DNA from: Pseudomonas viciae
Lineage (GTDB): Bacteria; Pseudomonadota; Gammaproteobacteria; Pseudomonadales; Pseudomonadaceae
Length of the DNA: 64,000 bases
Direction: 5' to 3'
Assembly: GCF_004786035.1 (NCBI RefSeq)
Contig: NZ_CP035088.1
Location: forward strand, 4,128,001 to 4,192,000
The notes beneath the pieces are model-generated. The model was given only the letters and a program-made list of their open reading frames with translations, ran no database searches and was not told where the DNA came from. Both the position numbers and the translations under genes were made by a program. Below, in pieces: positions 27,188-35,719 of this stretch (position 1 is its first letter; each line of letters begins with the position of its first letter).

Positions 27188-28324
27188 ATGCCAGCTTCAA
27201 TTGCCTCCCTCGACACCCCGGTCGCGCTCATTGATGTGCCGCAAATGCAGCGCAATATCCAACGCATGCAGCAACGCATGGACAACTTGGGTGTGCGCCT
27301 GCGGCCCCACATCAAAACCAGTAAATGCCTGCCCGTGGTCCAGGCGCAGATCAAGGCAGGCGCCAGCGGCGTCACGGTTTCCACGTTGAAGGAAGCCGAG
27401 CATTGTTTCGCTGAAGGCATCCAGGACATCTTCTACGCCGTCGCCATGGCCCCCGGCAAACTGGCCCAGGCCCTGACGCTCAAGCGCAAGGGATGCCAAC
27501 TGAGCATCTTGACCGACAGCCTGATCGCAGCCCAAACCATCGTCGACTTTGGCCAGCAACACGACGAGCGTTTCGACGTGTGGATCGAGATCGATTGCGA
27601 CGGCCATCGTTCCGGCCTGCGGGTCGAGGACGAGTCGCTCGTCGACATCGCGCGGATACTCAGTGAAGGAGGCATGCAACTGTGCGGCGTGATGACCCAC
27701 GCCGGGTCCAGCTACGAACTCGACACGCCCCAAGCGCTGCAGGCCTTGGCCGAACAGGAACGGCACGTCTGCGTCCGCGCCGCCCAGCGCATCCGTGAAG
27801 CCGGGCTGGCCTGCCCGCAGGTCAGCATCGGCTCGACGCCCACGGCATTGTCGGCACTGAGCCTGGAAGGCGTCACCGAAGTTCGCGCAGGTGTCTATGT
27901 GTTCTTCGATCTGGTGATGCACAACGTCGGCGTCTGCGTGGCAGACGAGTTGGCCCTCAGTGTATTGACCACCGTGATCGGTCACCAGAAAGACAAGGGC
28001 TGGGTCATCACCGATGCCGGCTGGATGGCCATGAGTCGTGACCGGGGTACGCAGCGCCAGCAACGGGACTTCGGCTATGGACAGGTGTGTACCGAAACCG
28101 GCGACTGGATCGACGGCGCCCTGCTCTCCAGCGCCAACCAGGAACACGGCATCATCACCCTTTCAAGTATCGGGGACATCGATATCACCGCGCGTTTTCC
28201 CATTGGCAGCCGCCTGCGCATCCTGCCCAACCACGCCTGCGCCACCGGTGCGCAATTCCCTGATTACCGCGCCTGCGATGCCTCTGGCGAGGTGCAAACC
28301 TGGAGTCGTCTGCATGGCTGGTGA
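27188..28324 (+). CDS. DSD1-family PLP enzyme (D-serine dehydratase/D-threonine aldolase-like)
   Basis: A 378-residue alanine-racemase-fold enzyme. The PLP lysine is Lys43 in RPHIKTSK. Downstream are IDCDGHRSGL, GVMTHAGSSYE, SIGSTPTALS and EVRAGVYVFFD. The C-terminal metal site reads H349-x-C351 (PNHACAT). His/Cys is the zinc pair known for eukaryotic D-serine dehydratase and D-3-hydroxyaspartate dehydratase, whereas D-threonine aldolases have His/Asp, so dehydratase chemistry on a D-beta-hydroxy amino acid is favoured. Such a reaction releases an enamine, matching the RidA gene that overlaps its stop by 11 bp. Confidence 0.82.
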   Translation: MPASIASLDTPVALIDVPQMQRNIQRMQQRMDNLGVRLRPHIKTSKCLPVVQAQIKAGASGVTVSTLKEAEHCFAEGIQDIFYAVAMAPGKLAQALTLKRKGCQLSILTDSLIAAQTIVDFGQQHDERFDVWIEIDCDGHRSGLRVEDESLVDIARILSEGGMQLCGVMTHAGSSYELDTPQALQALAEQERHVCVRAAQRIREAGLACPQVSIGSTPTALSALSLEGVTEVRAGVYVFFDLVMHNVGVCVADELALSVLTTVIGHQKDKGWVITDAGWMAMSRDRGTQRQQRDFGYGQVCTETGDWIDGALLSSANQEHGIITLSSIGDIDITARFPIGSRLRILPNHACATGAQFPDYRACDASGEVQTWSRLHGW

Positions 28325-28712
28325 GATCGAGTTGATTCACACAACCCAGGCCGCCGCTGCGGGTGGACATTACGCCCAGGCGCTGTCGCACCAAGGCGTC
28401 TTGTACGTGTCCGGACAACTGCCGGTGCGCGCCGATGGCAGCCACAGTGTTGACCAACCGTTCGAGGTCCAAGCCTGCATCGCTCTGGACAACCTGATGG
28501 CGATTCTCAGCGCGGCTGGCCGTCGTCCGAGTGACCTGCTGAAGGTGACAGTCTATGTCGCCGGTATCGAACACTGGCCTGCTTTCGACCGGATCTACGC
28601 CCGCTATCTGGGCGAACACCGGCCTGCACGCGCGGTGGTGCCCGTCCCGGCGTTGCACCATGGGTACTTGATTGAAATCGAAGCGCTGGCGGGGAGTGAG
28701 AGAACATCATGA
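28314..28712 (+). CDS. RidA-family enamine/imine deaminase
   Basis: A 132-residue YjgF/YER057c/UK114 protein. The substrate-carboxylate Arg of active RidA proteins is present in HRPARAVVPVPAL (about Arg104), and the C-terminal IEIEALAG carries the usual Glu. It hydrolyses reactive enamines/imines to 2-oxoacids. It overlaps the PLP-enzyme gene by 11 bp and the FAD gene by 4 bp, so the three products are made together. It could process the imine from either partner. Confidence 0.87.
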   Translation: MAGEIELIHTTQAAAAGGHYAQALSHQGVLYVSGQLPVRADGSHSVDQPFEVQACIALDNLMAILSAAGRRPSDLLKVTVYVAGIEHWPAFDRIYARYLGEHRPARAVVPVPALHHGYLIEIEALAGSERTS

Positions 28713-29890
28713 AGCCACACAAAAGCGACGTACTGATTATCGGTGGCGGGATCATGGGGTCGGCGTCGGCGTTTTTCCTGCGCCAGCGCGGACATTCGGT
28801 GACGTTGCTGGAGCGCGACCTGATTGGCCAATACGCCAGCGGGGTGAATTTTGGCAACGTGCGACGCCAAGGGCGCTTCCTCGGCCAGCTGGAACTGTCC
28901 AATCGCTCGTACGGCTTGTGGAAACGGCTGCCCGAGTTGATCGGCGACGACTTGGAGTTCATCCCCAGCGGCCATATGCGCGTCTGCTATCGCGAAGATG
29001 AAATCGCCGAACTGCAAGCCTACGCCGCCGCCCCCGAGGCCCGTGAACTGGACTTGCAGATCATCACCGGCAAAGCCTTGCACGAGCGCTTCCCGTTCCT
29101 CGGCCCGGAGGTCAAGGGTGGCTCCTACGCACCTCACGACGGCCACGCCAACCCGCGCCTGGCGGCACCGGCGTTTGCCCGCGCGGCGACACGGGCCGGG
29201 GCCAGCGTCCGCGAGCGAACGGAAGTCGCCGACGTACAAAAGGTGAATGGCGAATTCCACGTGACCACCACCGACGGCCAGCTGTTCGTCGCCGAGCAAC
29301 TGCTGATCACGGCGGGCGCCTGGGGCGCGAAGCTGTCCGAACAATTCGACGAAGCCGTGCCGTTGGAAGCCAATGGCCCACAAATGTCGGTCACGGAACC
29401 GGTGCCCTATGCCTTACCGACGGTGATCGGCGTGTTCACCAAAATAAAGGAAGAGGTGATTTATTTCCGGCAGATACCCCGGGGCAACATCATCATCGGC
29501 GGCGGCAACCGCTGCAAACCGGACATGCTCAACCGGCGCGCCTACTTCAAGCCGGAAAGCCTGCTCAACCAGATGCAGCAGATGAGCCGCTTGTTACCTG
29601 GAGCCGCGAACCTCAACATCATCCGGGTCTGGAGCGGTATCGAGAGCTATACGCCGGACTCGCTGCCGATCATGGGCCCCAGCGGCAAGGTCAAGGGCTT
29701 GTTCTATGCCTTTGGATTCTGTGGGCATGGCTTCCAGCTCGGCCCGGGCGTCGGCGACGTTATGGCCGAGCTGATCAGCACCGGTAGCACCCGCACCTTG
29801 ATCAGCCCTTTCGATATTCGAAGGTTCACCGACCCGACTGCCCTGGCAATGCCTCAGGCGAGCTTTCCCAGCACCGGCAGACTTGTTTGA
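28709..29890 (+). CDS. FAD-dependent amine/opine dehydrogenase, beta-type subunit (copy 2)
   Basis: A 393-residue flavoprotein almost superimposable on the product of 15490-16644. Both share the Rossmann start GGG-MGSA-AFFLRQRG, GQYASGVNFGNVRRQGRFLG, GHMRVCYREDE, APHDGHANPRLAAPAFAR and the end YAFGFCGHGFQLGPGVGD. By eye roughly four residues in five are identical. This copy lacks adjacent alpha and gamma genes and is instead tied to the PLP enzyme and RidA. It may borrow the alpha/gamma chains of the other cluster or act as a stand-alone oxidase. The ATG overlaps the RidA stop as ATGA. Confidence 0.85.
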   Translation: MKPHKSDVLIIGGGIMGSASAFFLRQRGHSVTLLERDLIGQYASGVNFGNVRRQGRFLGQLELSNRSYGLWKRLPELIGDDLEFIPSGHMRVCYREDEIAELQAYAAAPEARELDLQIITGKALHERFPFLGPEVKGGSYAPHDGHANPRLAAPAFARAATRAGASVRERTEVADVQKVNGEFHVTTTDGQLFVAEQLLITAGAWGAKLSEQFDEAVPLEANGPQMSVTEPVPYALPTVIGVFTKIKEEVIYFRQIPRGNIIIGGGNRCKPDMLNRRAYFKPESLLNQMQQMSRLLPGAANLNIIRVWSGIESYTPDSLPIMGPSGKVKGLFYAFGFCGHGFQLGPGVGDVMAELISTGSTRTLISPFDIRRFTDPTALAMPQASFPSTGRLV

Positions 29891-30104
29891 AGCCATCCGA
29901 TCAACGCATGGACGCGCTTTTTCGCCCTGAACCGATGCCGCTACTTTTTTTGCGAAGTTAGCCAGGCAGATACAGCAGATTCTTCTTTGCCAGGCTCGAG
30001 AACGGCATATCCCATCAGCGCCGCTTTGTTAGTTTATCGAGAGGAAAAACGGCATCACGATCTGCTGCCGGCAGCGCTATCAACGCTCTATGGGAGCCCG
30101 TTGG

Positions 30105-31553
30105 ATGACAACCCAATCTTCAAATAATCCGCCGACGTCCCGGCAGTTTTATATCAATGGTGACTGGCAGCCTCCGGTGTATCCGGCAACGCTGCCCGTG
30201 GTCAATCCGGCCAGCGAGGAAGTCATTGCCGAGGTCGCCCGAGGGTCAAGCGAAGACGTTGATCGGGCGGTAGCGGCGGCGCGCGCAGCGTTTCCTGGCT
30301 GGTCGGCGACCCCGGTGGATTCGCGGGTATCGATCCTTGGAAAGATCCATGAATTGATCCTTGAGCGCAAAGAGGCATTGGCCCAGGCGCTCTCGCTGGA
30401 AATGGGCGCCGCCATCGGTTTCGCCCGAGCCATGCAAGTACCGCTGGCAGCCGAACACGTCCGCGTGGCCCGCGACGTGCTGTCCAGCTATTGTTTCCAG
30501 AAAGTCGAAGGCGGCACAGCAATTACCCGCGAACCCATCGGCGTCTGCGGTCTCATCACGCCATGGAACTGGCCGTTGTATCAAATCACCGCCAAAGTCG
30601 CCCCGGCGATTGCCGCCGGCTGCACGGTGGTTTTGAAACCGAGCGAACTGTCCCCGCTGAGCGCCCTGCTCTTTGCTCAACTGGTGCACGACGCGGGCCT
30701 TCCAGCGGGGGTCTTCAACCTGGTGAATGGCAGCGGTGCCGAGGTCGGCGCGGCCATGGCGGCGCATCCCGACATCGACATGATCTCCATCACCGGCTCG
30801 AACCGCGCGGGCGCGCTGGTGGCCCAGGCCGCCGCGCCTACAGTGAAGCGTGTCACCCAGGAATTGGGCGGCAAATCGCCGAACGTGCTTCTGCCCGACG
30901 CCGACTTTGCCAAAGCCGTGCCGCCGGGGGTGATGTCGGCGTTCCGCAACGTCGGCCAGTCATGCAGCGCACCGACCCGAATGATCGTACCCAGGAATCG
31001 CCTGGCGGAAGTCGAAGCCTTGGCTGCCGCTACCGCCAACGCAATCATCGTCGGCGACCCACAGTCGCAAGCAACCGTCCTCGGCCCCATCGCCAACGAG
31101 GCCCAGTTCAATCGGGTGCAAGCCATGATCGAAGTCGGCCTGGGGGAAGGTGCGAAACTGCTGTGCGGCGGGCCAGGACGCGTGCCAGGCTTTGCAAAAG
31201 GCTTCTACGCCCGACCGACTGTGTTCTCCCAGGTGGACAGCGCCATGCGCATCGCCCAGGAAGAAATCTTCGGCCCGGTGCTGTGCATCATCCCCTATGA
31301 CTCGGTGGATGAAGCGGTCGCCATCGCCAACGACACCGTCTACGGTCTGGGTGCTCATGTTCAGGGCCAGGACCTTGAACAGGCGCGCAGCGTTGCCTCG
31401 CGTATTCGCTCCGGGCAAGTGCTGTTGAACTACCCGGCGTGGAATCCGATGGCGCCGTTCGGCGGCTACAAGCGCTCAGGCAATGGGCGTGAGTACGGTG
31501 TCCATGGGTTTGAGGAATATCTGGAGATCAAGGCGATTGTCGGGTTTGAGTGA
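30105..31553 (+). CDS. NAD(P)-dependent aldehyde dehydrogenase
   Basis: A 482-residue aldehyde dehydrogenase: LITPWNWPLYQI (cofactor region), FNLVNGSGAEVG, the catalytic Glu in QELGGKSPN and Cys in GQSCSAPTR, and C-terminal GGYKRSGNGREYG. It resembles broad-specificity aldehyde dehydrogenases rather than the SSADH subgroup. ATG 30105 is chosen because TGGGAG lies 8 nt before it; ATG 30090 is an alternative. A 214-bp gap separates it from the FAD gene, so it may have its own promoter, but an aldehyde from the preceding amine oxidation is a plausible substrate. Confidence 0.86.
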   Translation: MTTQSSNNPPTSRQFYINGDWQPPVYPATLPVVNPASEEVIAEVARGSSEDVDRAVAAARAAFPGWSATPVDSRVSILGKIHELILERKEALAQALSLEMGAAIGFARAMQVPLAAEHVRVARDVLSSYCFQKVEGGTAITREPIGVCGLITPWNWPLYQITAKVAPAIAAGCTVVLKPSELSPLSALLFAQLVHDAGLPAGVFNLVNGSGAEVGAAMAAHPDIDMISITGSNRAGALVAQAAAPTVKRVTQELGGKSPNVLLPDADFAKAVPPGVMSAFRNVGQSCSAPTRMIVPRNRLAEVEALAAATANAIIVGDPQSQATVLGPIANEAQFNRVQAMIEVGLGEGAKLLCGGPGRVPGFAKGFYARPTVFSQVDSAMRIAQEEIFGPVLCIIPYDSVDEAVAIANDTVYGLGAHVQGQDLEQARSVASRIRSGQVLLNYPAWNPMAPFGGYKRSGNGREYGVHGFEEYLEIKAIVGFE

Positions 31554-31558
31554 TTACC

Positions 31559-31951
31559 CTAGCCTTCGGAGCGCCCGCTACCCTCGCGATCATGCTCGTA
31601 GTGTCGGGTGAACGGAAACGCCGGCAGCCAGGACTCACGGCGCACGGTCCAGCTTTCGTAGGTGGGCACCAGTTGGTCAGGCGCGTCCAGCGTCCCGAGG
31701 TTCACTTCGATTTCATCGCCGGTGCGGGCGAACACCGATGAGCCACAACGTGGACAGAAAAAGCGCCCGGCGTAGTCCCGTGTTTCACCTTCGATCGTCA
31801 CCGCATCCTGGGGGAACACGGCAGAAGCGTAGAAGAGCGCCCCGTGATGCTTGCGGCAGTCGAGGCAATGGCAGAGGCCGACCCGGTACGGGCGGCCCGA
31901 GGCCTGGAGGCGAACGTTGCCGCACAGGCAACCGCCGGTGAATCGGTCCAT
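31559..31951 (-). CDS. GFA-family protein
   Basis: A 130-residue member of the glutathione-dependent formaldehyde-activating (GFA/CENP-V) family. The zinc cysteines are visible in GGCLCGNVR, LCHCLDCRKHHG and FFCPRCGSSVF. Despite the family name most bacterial members have no proven formaldehyde activity. ATG 31951 directly precedes the zinc core; the longer frame adds five unlikely residues. It converges with the aldehyde dehydrogenase across only 5 bp, which may be coincidental. Confidence 0.85.
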   Translation of the reverse strand: MDRFTGGCLCGNVRLQASGRPYRVGLCHCLDCRKHHGALFYASAVFPQDAVTIEGETRDYAGRFFCPRCGSSVFARTGDEIEVNLGTLDAPDQLVPTYESWTVRRESWLPAFPFTRHYEHDREGSGRSEG

Positions 31952-32073
31952 GTGAGTCTCCTCCACACACGTAATAAACCGCCCCCATGCCCGCGCAGAC
32001 GGCCATATCAGTGGTTATGAACATAGCAGCAAACGACCGCCATGAGGTCGCTTCGCCCTGTTCAAGCCCCTTC

Positions 32074-32394
32074 TTATTTAATAACCGAATAAACCCCCGG
32101 CCTGGATAACAAATAAGTCCACTGCGGCGAAAACTTGCCTTGCGCCACACTCATCAGCAATGCCAAATGCGCCAAATAGCCTCGAGCGATGTATGGATGA
32201 GCTGAAAAATACGCGTTACAGGCTTCCGACCGTAATGAAAAAACCAGCCCTCCAGTACGTTTAATCTGCTCGATTCTTTCTAGAGCGACCTGCGCCGCTT
32301 GAGACGCGGGCAGCGCTAGAGCAAGGTTTACTTCTTTGACGACACTAGACAGTTCGTATTTGGCTGGACAGGCTCCTCTTGATACCGGTAGACC
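32074..32394 (-). pseudogene. Orphan open frame, probable frameshifted 3' part of the upstream gene
   Basis: On the minus strand a stop-free frame of 106 codons runs from 32394 to a TAA at 32074-32076. Its product looks protein-like (ALERIEQIKRTGGLVFSLRS, HPYIARGYLAHLALLMSVAQ), yet no ATG, GTG or TTG occurs in its first half. It overlaps the end of the 137-residue gene at 32328-32741 in the -1 frame. The simplest reading is one gene of about 210 codons split by a single-base change between about 32331 and 32394. A sequencing error or a programmed shift would look the same; I saw no classical slippery heptamer. Confidence 0.5.
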
Positions 32395-32741
32395 TCAACA
32401 GCATTAACTGCTGCCTGAATATCGACCGTATGGATCAACAAAAAATTGGCAACAGCCAAGCTTCGGGTTACACAACCATCATTCATTTCGACACAGAGTT
32501 GCACACCTCTGATTGTTTCGTACATTTGAGCGTCAGCAGACAGAAACAGAGACTCCATATACAGTTTATCGTCACCCTCTGGAGCGATATCTTCACGTCT
32601 TAAAACCTGCTCTCCTCCGACCAGATCGATAGCCCAGCGTACTTTTTCAGCCTGGACCGAAAACCAGAAAAAAAACACATAAACCAATACTGCCGCGACT
32701 CCCAAAAACACCATGACGCCGACTATTCTAGCTCTTGTCAT
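32328..32741 (-). CDS. Hypothetical protein with N-terminal membrane anchor (possibly 5' part of a frameshifted gene)
   Basis: A 137-residue protein. ATG 32741 is followed by a basic start (MTRAR) and one hydrophobic segment (VGVMVFLGVAAVLVYVFFFW), leaving a soluble periplasmic part. It is not recognised as any family. The region is clearly richer in A and T than the flanking metabolic genes, as is the next membrane gene, which hints at recent acquisition or weak selection. The C-terminal twenty residues may be an artefact of a frameshift, because a coding-like frame continues in another phase to 32074. Confidence 0.5.
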   Translation of the reverse strand: MTRARIVGVMVFLGVAAVLVYVFFFWFSVQAEKVRWAIDLVGGEQVLRREDIAPEGDDKLYMESLFLSADAQMYETIRGVQLCVEMNDGCVTRSLAVANFLLIHTVDIQAAVNAVEVYRYQEEPVQPNTNCLVSSKK

Positions 32742-32843
32742 CTCACCACTTCCCTCGACACGGCCCCACTCGGATCCTGCGTTCCCACCGTTACTCAATC
32801 ACTCCAGACCCAGACCATCAAGCCAAATGACTTATGAGACCTT

Positions 32844-33248
32844 TTAAGAGCCAGCCCCAAAAATACACATAAGCAATAGAAAAAGACCATGAAAAACAAC
32901 CGAGCCAATGGATACCCACAACCCTGCCTTCTTCAGAACATTTACCTTGATCAAAACGCCGACAAGTGCCAACGCCCCGCCCAACCAGCCAATTTGCGCA
33001 AACGCCAACAAATCAAAAAGAAAATTCACCCAACTCCAGTCTTCAGGCCCACTTGCATAAACCCACACGACATAACAAAAAAGGCTGAGAGGGAGACTAA
33101 AGCCCCCTATAAATAACGAAGCGACTTTAGAGGGTTTTATCTTCAGCGCCATTACGCTGAGCAACGGGATCGCCAACAGCAAGCCAAGGTAAATTTCACC
33201 AAGCAAGCTCACAAAAACCTTCTTGAGTTCCATCATCAGCGCCTCCAT
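32844..33248 (-). CDS. Hypothetical four-helix membrane protein
   Basis: A 134-residue protein with about four hydrophobic segments (LLLAIPLLSVMAL, LFIGGFSLPLSLFCYVVWVY, IGWLGGALALVGVLI, SIGSVVFHGLFLLLMCIFG). No family recognised. ATG 33248 is preferred over an earlier GTG because GAAAGGAAG lies 6 nt before it. It is transcribed towards the 137-residue anchored protein with about 100 bp between them, and both share lower GC, so they may be one small unit. Confidence 0.6.
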   Translation of the reverse strand: MEALMMELKKVFVSLLGEIYLGLLLAIPLLSVMALKIKPSKVASLFIGGFSLPLSLFCYVVWVYASGPEDWSWVNFLFDLLAFAQIGWLGGALALVGVLIKVNVLKKAGLWVSIGSVVFHGLFLLLMCIFGAGS

Positions 33249-33497
33249 GCATCTTCCTTTCGCCACCCAACAAAAATCAAAAAAACGGAAGTTTCCATCA
33301 CAGCAAAAAATCAGCTCGGATAGCCGCCATCCAGCGTGATGAGAGGCCGTTTCGTGACAAACAAAACATGGTGAATTTTATTCATGAACAGATTTCTTTT
33401 GATGGCGCGAAAACCGCACAAAAAAATCCGCTGTCTCTCGATGACGGCGGCAAACTAAGTGAGTTGCTGAAAGAGGTCAAGCGCTCAAGCACAAACG

Positions 33498-34238
33498 CTA
33501 AAGCCCCACCATCGGCACCGCAATCAGCAATATCGCGGTCCCATGAGTCGCCGTCGACGCCACCACCCCGTAGCGCATACGAACCAGCCCGCACGCCAGG
33601 CCTTCAATCAAGGTGAAGAGCAGGATGGGCCAACCGAGCTGGGTGACGCTCAAGGCCAGAAAGGCATGTAGCGCGGAGAATGTCAGGGCGCTAAGCAGTG
33701 CGGCTCGTAGGGCGCTGACGTGCTGCTCAAGGAAACCTTGCAGGAACCCCCGAAACAGCACTTCTTCCAACGCATTGGCGCCGTACGCGAGCACCGCCAT
33801 ACCAAGCAACCAGCTCCAGTAGTCTGGAATCGCCGCGACTTCGGCGCCTTGATAAAGCCGCAGTGGCACACCGATCAAACACCCTGCGACGATGCCCACG
33901 AGCGCACCGATCAGTCGATTACCCTTGAATAAAACCACCAGTCGCCACAAATCCGGCAACAGGCGAGCGATCAGCGCGACCAGCAGCAGCGACGAACCGC
34001 CCAACAGGGCCAGCGCGAACGGGTTGGCCAGAAAGCCGATCTGCAGCTCGCCATTGAGCGACCACATGCGCAACGGCGTCATCACGTCGCGCATCAACAC
34101 GAACGCCAACACTAAGATCAGGATGCGCAATCCTGTCTGGGTCCTGGGCGTCAAAGCGAACCAGAGGCCGAAGAGCGCGAGGCCCGGCATCAGATACATT
34201 GCGTAGTCCAGCAGTACGGTGAATCCTTCGGCGATCAT
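33498..34238 (-). CDS. CPBP-family intramembrane glutamic endopeptidase
   Basis: A 246-residue polytopic protein with the CAAX-protease/bacteriocin-processing (CPBP, Rce1-like) motifs: EExxxR in NALEEVLFRGF (Glu158, Glu159, Arg163), FSALH with His191, and a third-motif-like ATHG near residue 231. The family cleaves substrates inside the membrane, but substrates are unknown for most bacterial members. The start codon overlaps the stop of the upstream LysR gene as ATGA, so translation is coupled to the regulator. The 249 bp downstream hold no convincing gene. Confidence 0.8.
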   Translation of the reverse strand: MIAEGFTVLLDYAMYLMPGLALFGLWFALTPRTQTGLRILILVLAFVLMRDVMTPLRMWSLNGELQIGFLANPFALALLGGSSLLLVALIARLLPDLWRLVVLFKGNRLIGALVGIVAGCLIGVPLRLYQGAEVAAIPDYWSWLLGMAVLAYGANALEEVLFRGFLQGFLEQHVSALRAALLSALTFSALHAFLALSVTQLGWPILLFTLIEGLACGLVRMRYGVVASTATHGTAILLIAVPMVGL

Positions 34239-35164
34239 TCGGCTCTTCCCTTGGCCTCAACCGGCGCATGTTGCGCCATCAGTTCCACAACCCACTCGAT
34301 AAACACCCGCAACTTGGCACTGATATGCCGGTTCGGGGGATAGGCCACATAAAGCGGCATCGGCTCGAGGCGCCAGTCTTCGAACAGCGGCACCAACTCA
34401 CCTTGCGCTTCATGAGCCTTGGACATGTACTTAGGCAGCCAGAGCACACCCAACCCGGCCAAGCCAGCCGCGAGGTAGGCGTTGCCATCGTCGACGGCCA
34501 GTGCATAGCGGCCTTTGATGTGCAGATGCTCGGCGTGGTTGTGCATAGCGTAAGGCACGGCTTTGCCGGTGCGCGCCCAGAGGAAACCGACGACGCGATG
34601 CGGGGAATCTTCCAGTTCCAGCGGATGCGCTGGCGTGCCCACGCGCGCCAGGTAGCTCGGTGCGGCAAACACGCCCAGGGCCAGGTCGCCGACGCGTCGG
34701 GCGATCAGTGATTGATCCGTCAGCTCGCCGCCACGTACCACGCAATCGACGTTTTCATCGATCATGTCGACGATGCGATCGCTCACGCCCAGGTCGATCT
34801 GGATGTCCGGGTAGCGGGCGTAGAATGCCGGTAACGCCGGCACCAGGATCAGGGCGGCCAGCGGGCTCGGTACGTCCACCCGCAAGCGGCCCCTGGGCGA
34901 CGCTTGCGCGCTGGACAGGCTGGTCTCGGCATCGTCCATGTCGGCCAGCAGCCGGATCACCCGTTCGTAATAGACGGCGCCGTCGGCGGTGACATTGACC
35001 TTGCGTGTGGTGCGGTTGAGCAGCTTGACCCGCAGCCGTGCTTCAAGCTGCTGCACCAGTTGGGTCACGGTGGTCTTGCTCATGTGCAGGGTTTCAGCCG
35101 CCTTGGTGAAACTGCCCGCCTCCACGACTCGTGCGAACGCTTGCATCGCATCAAAACGATCCAT
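34235..35164 (-). CDS. LysR-family regulator
   Basis: A 309-residue LysR protein of the CrgA/DmlR-like class: N-terminal HTH (MQAFARVVEAGSFTKAAETLHMSKTTVTQLVQQLE, about 7-41) and an effector domain beginning GRLRVDVPSPLAALILVPALPAF. It is divergent from a RidA-family gene (129-bp gap), its usual type of target, and overlaps the CPBP protease gene downstream. Effector unknown. Confidence 0.88.
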   Translation of the reverse strand: MDRFDAMQAFARVVEAGSFTKAAETLHMSKTTVTQLVQQLEARLRVKLLNRTTRKVNVTADGAVYYERVIRLLADMDDAETSLSSAQASPRGRLRVDVPSPLAALILVPALPAFYARYPDIQIDLGVSDRIVDMIDENVDCVVRGGELTDQSLIARRVGDLALGVFAAPSYLARVGTPAHPLELEDSPHRVVGFLWARTGKAVPYAMHNHAEHLHIKGRYALAVDDGNAYLAAGLAGLGVLWLPKYMSKAHEAQGELVPLFEDWRLEPMPLYVAYPPNRHISAKLRVFIEWVVELMAQHAPVEAKGRAE

Positions 35165-35293
35165 TTCTGCCCCGGGTATCCATCGATTGTTTGGATTTCA
35201 CAAACAGTGATCGCCAAGGTTGCTCGTTTATCGCCTGGGCACAAGCCCCTAGAGTGTTTTCATCGTTGGATTTGACCCTTGATGGAGGTACCT

Positions 35294-35686
35294 ATGACGC
35301 AGCGTGATGTAGTTTTCCCAGCCGGACGCCAGGCGCTTTATGAGCGTAATCGTTATTCGCCGGCTATTCGCTCCAATGGCTTTCTGTTCGTCTCGGGGCA
35401 AGTCGGCAGTACCGAAGACGGCTCGCCGGAACCCGATCTGGAAGACCAGGTCCGACTGGCATTCAACAACCTGAAGGCGATTCTCGCCGCTGCCGGCTGC
35501 AGCTTTGACGATGTGATCGATGTCACGGTCTTTATTGTCGATCCCGAGTCGATATTCGAGCGGATCTGGAAAGTCGTGCCTGAATTCTGGGGTGACGCAC
35601 CGCATCCGACGCTGACTGGGGTGGGGGTGACGTGGTTGTATGGTTTTCAGTTTGAAATCAAGGTGATTGCCAAATTGCCTGAGTGA
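35294..35686 (+). CDS. RidA-family protein lacking the deaminase arginine
   Basis: A 130-residue YjgF-type protein. Fold features are clear (YSPAIRSNGFLFVSGQVG, FNNLKAILAAAGCSFDDVIDVTVFIVD). Where active RidA proteins have the carboxylate-binding Arg, this one reads PHPTLTGVGVTW, so imine-deaminase activity is unlikely; it fits the non-RidA subgroups whose roles are unsettled. Start ATG 35294 follows GGAGG at 5-nt spacing. It is divergent from the LysR gene and probably controlled by it. Confidence 0.82.
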   Translation: MTQRDVVFPAGRQALYERNRYSPAIRSNGFLFVSGQVGSTEDGSPEPDLEDQVRLAFNNLKAILAAAGCSFDDVIDVTVFIVDPESIFERIWKVVPEFWGDAPHPTLTGVGVTWLYGFQFEIKVIAKLPE

Positions 35687-35719
35687 TGGGCCACACACAG
35701 GATCTGCGGTGACCGTTGG

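Noticed and set aside
33368..33616. 82-residue plus-strand frame between the membrane protein and the CPBP gene
   Set aside because: It runs into the CPBP gene in antisense, is Ser/Pro/Arg-rich at that point and shows no motif; I regard it as chance.
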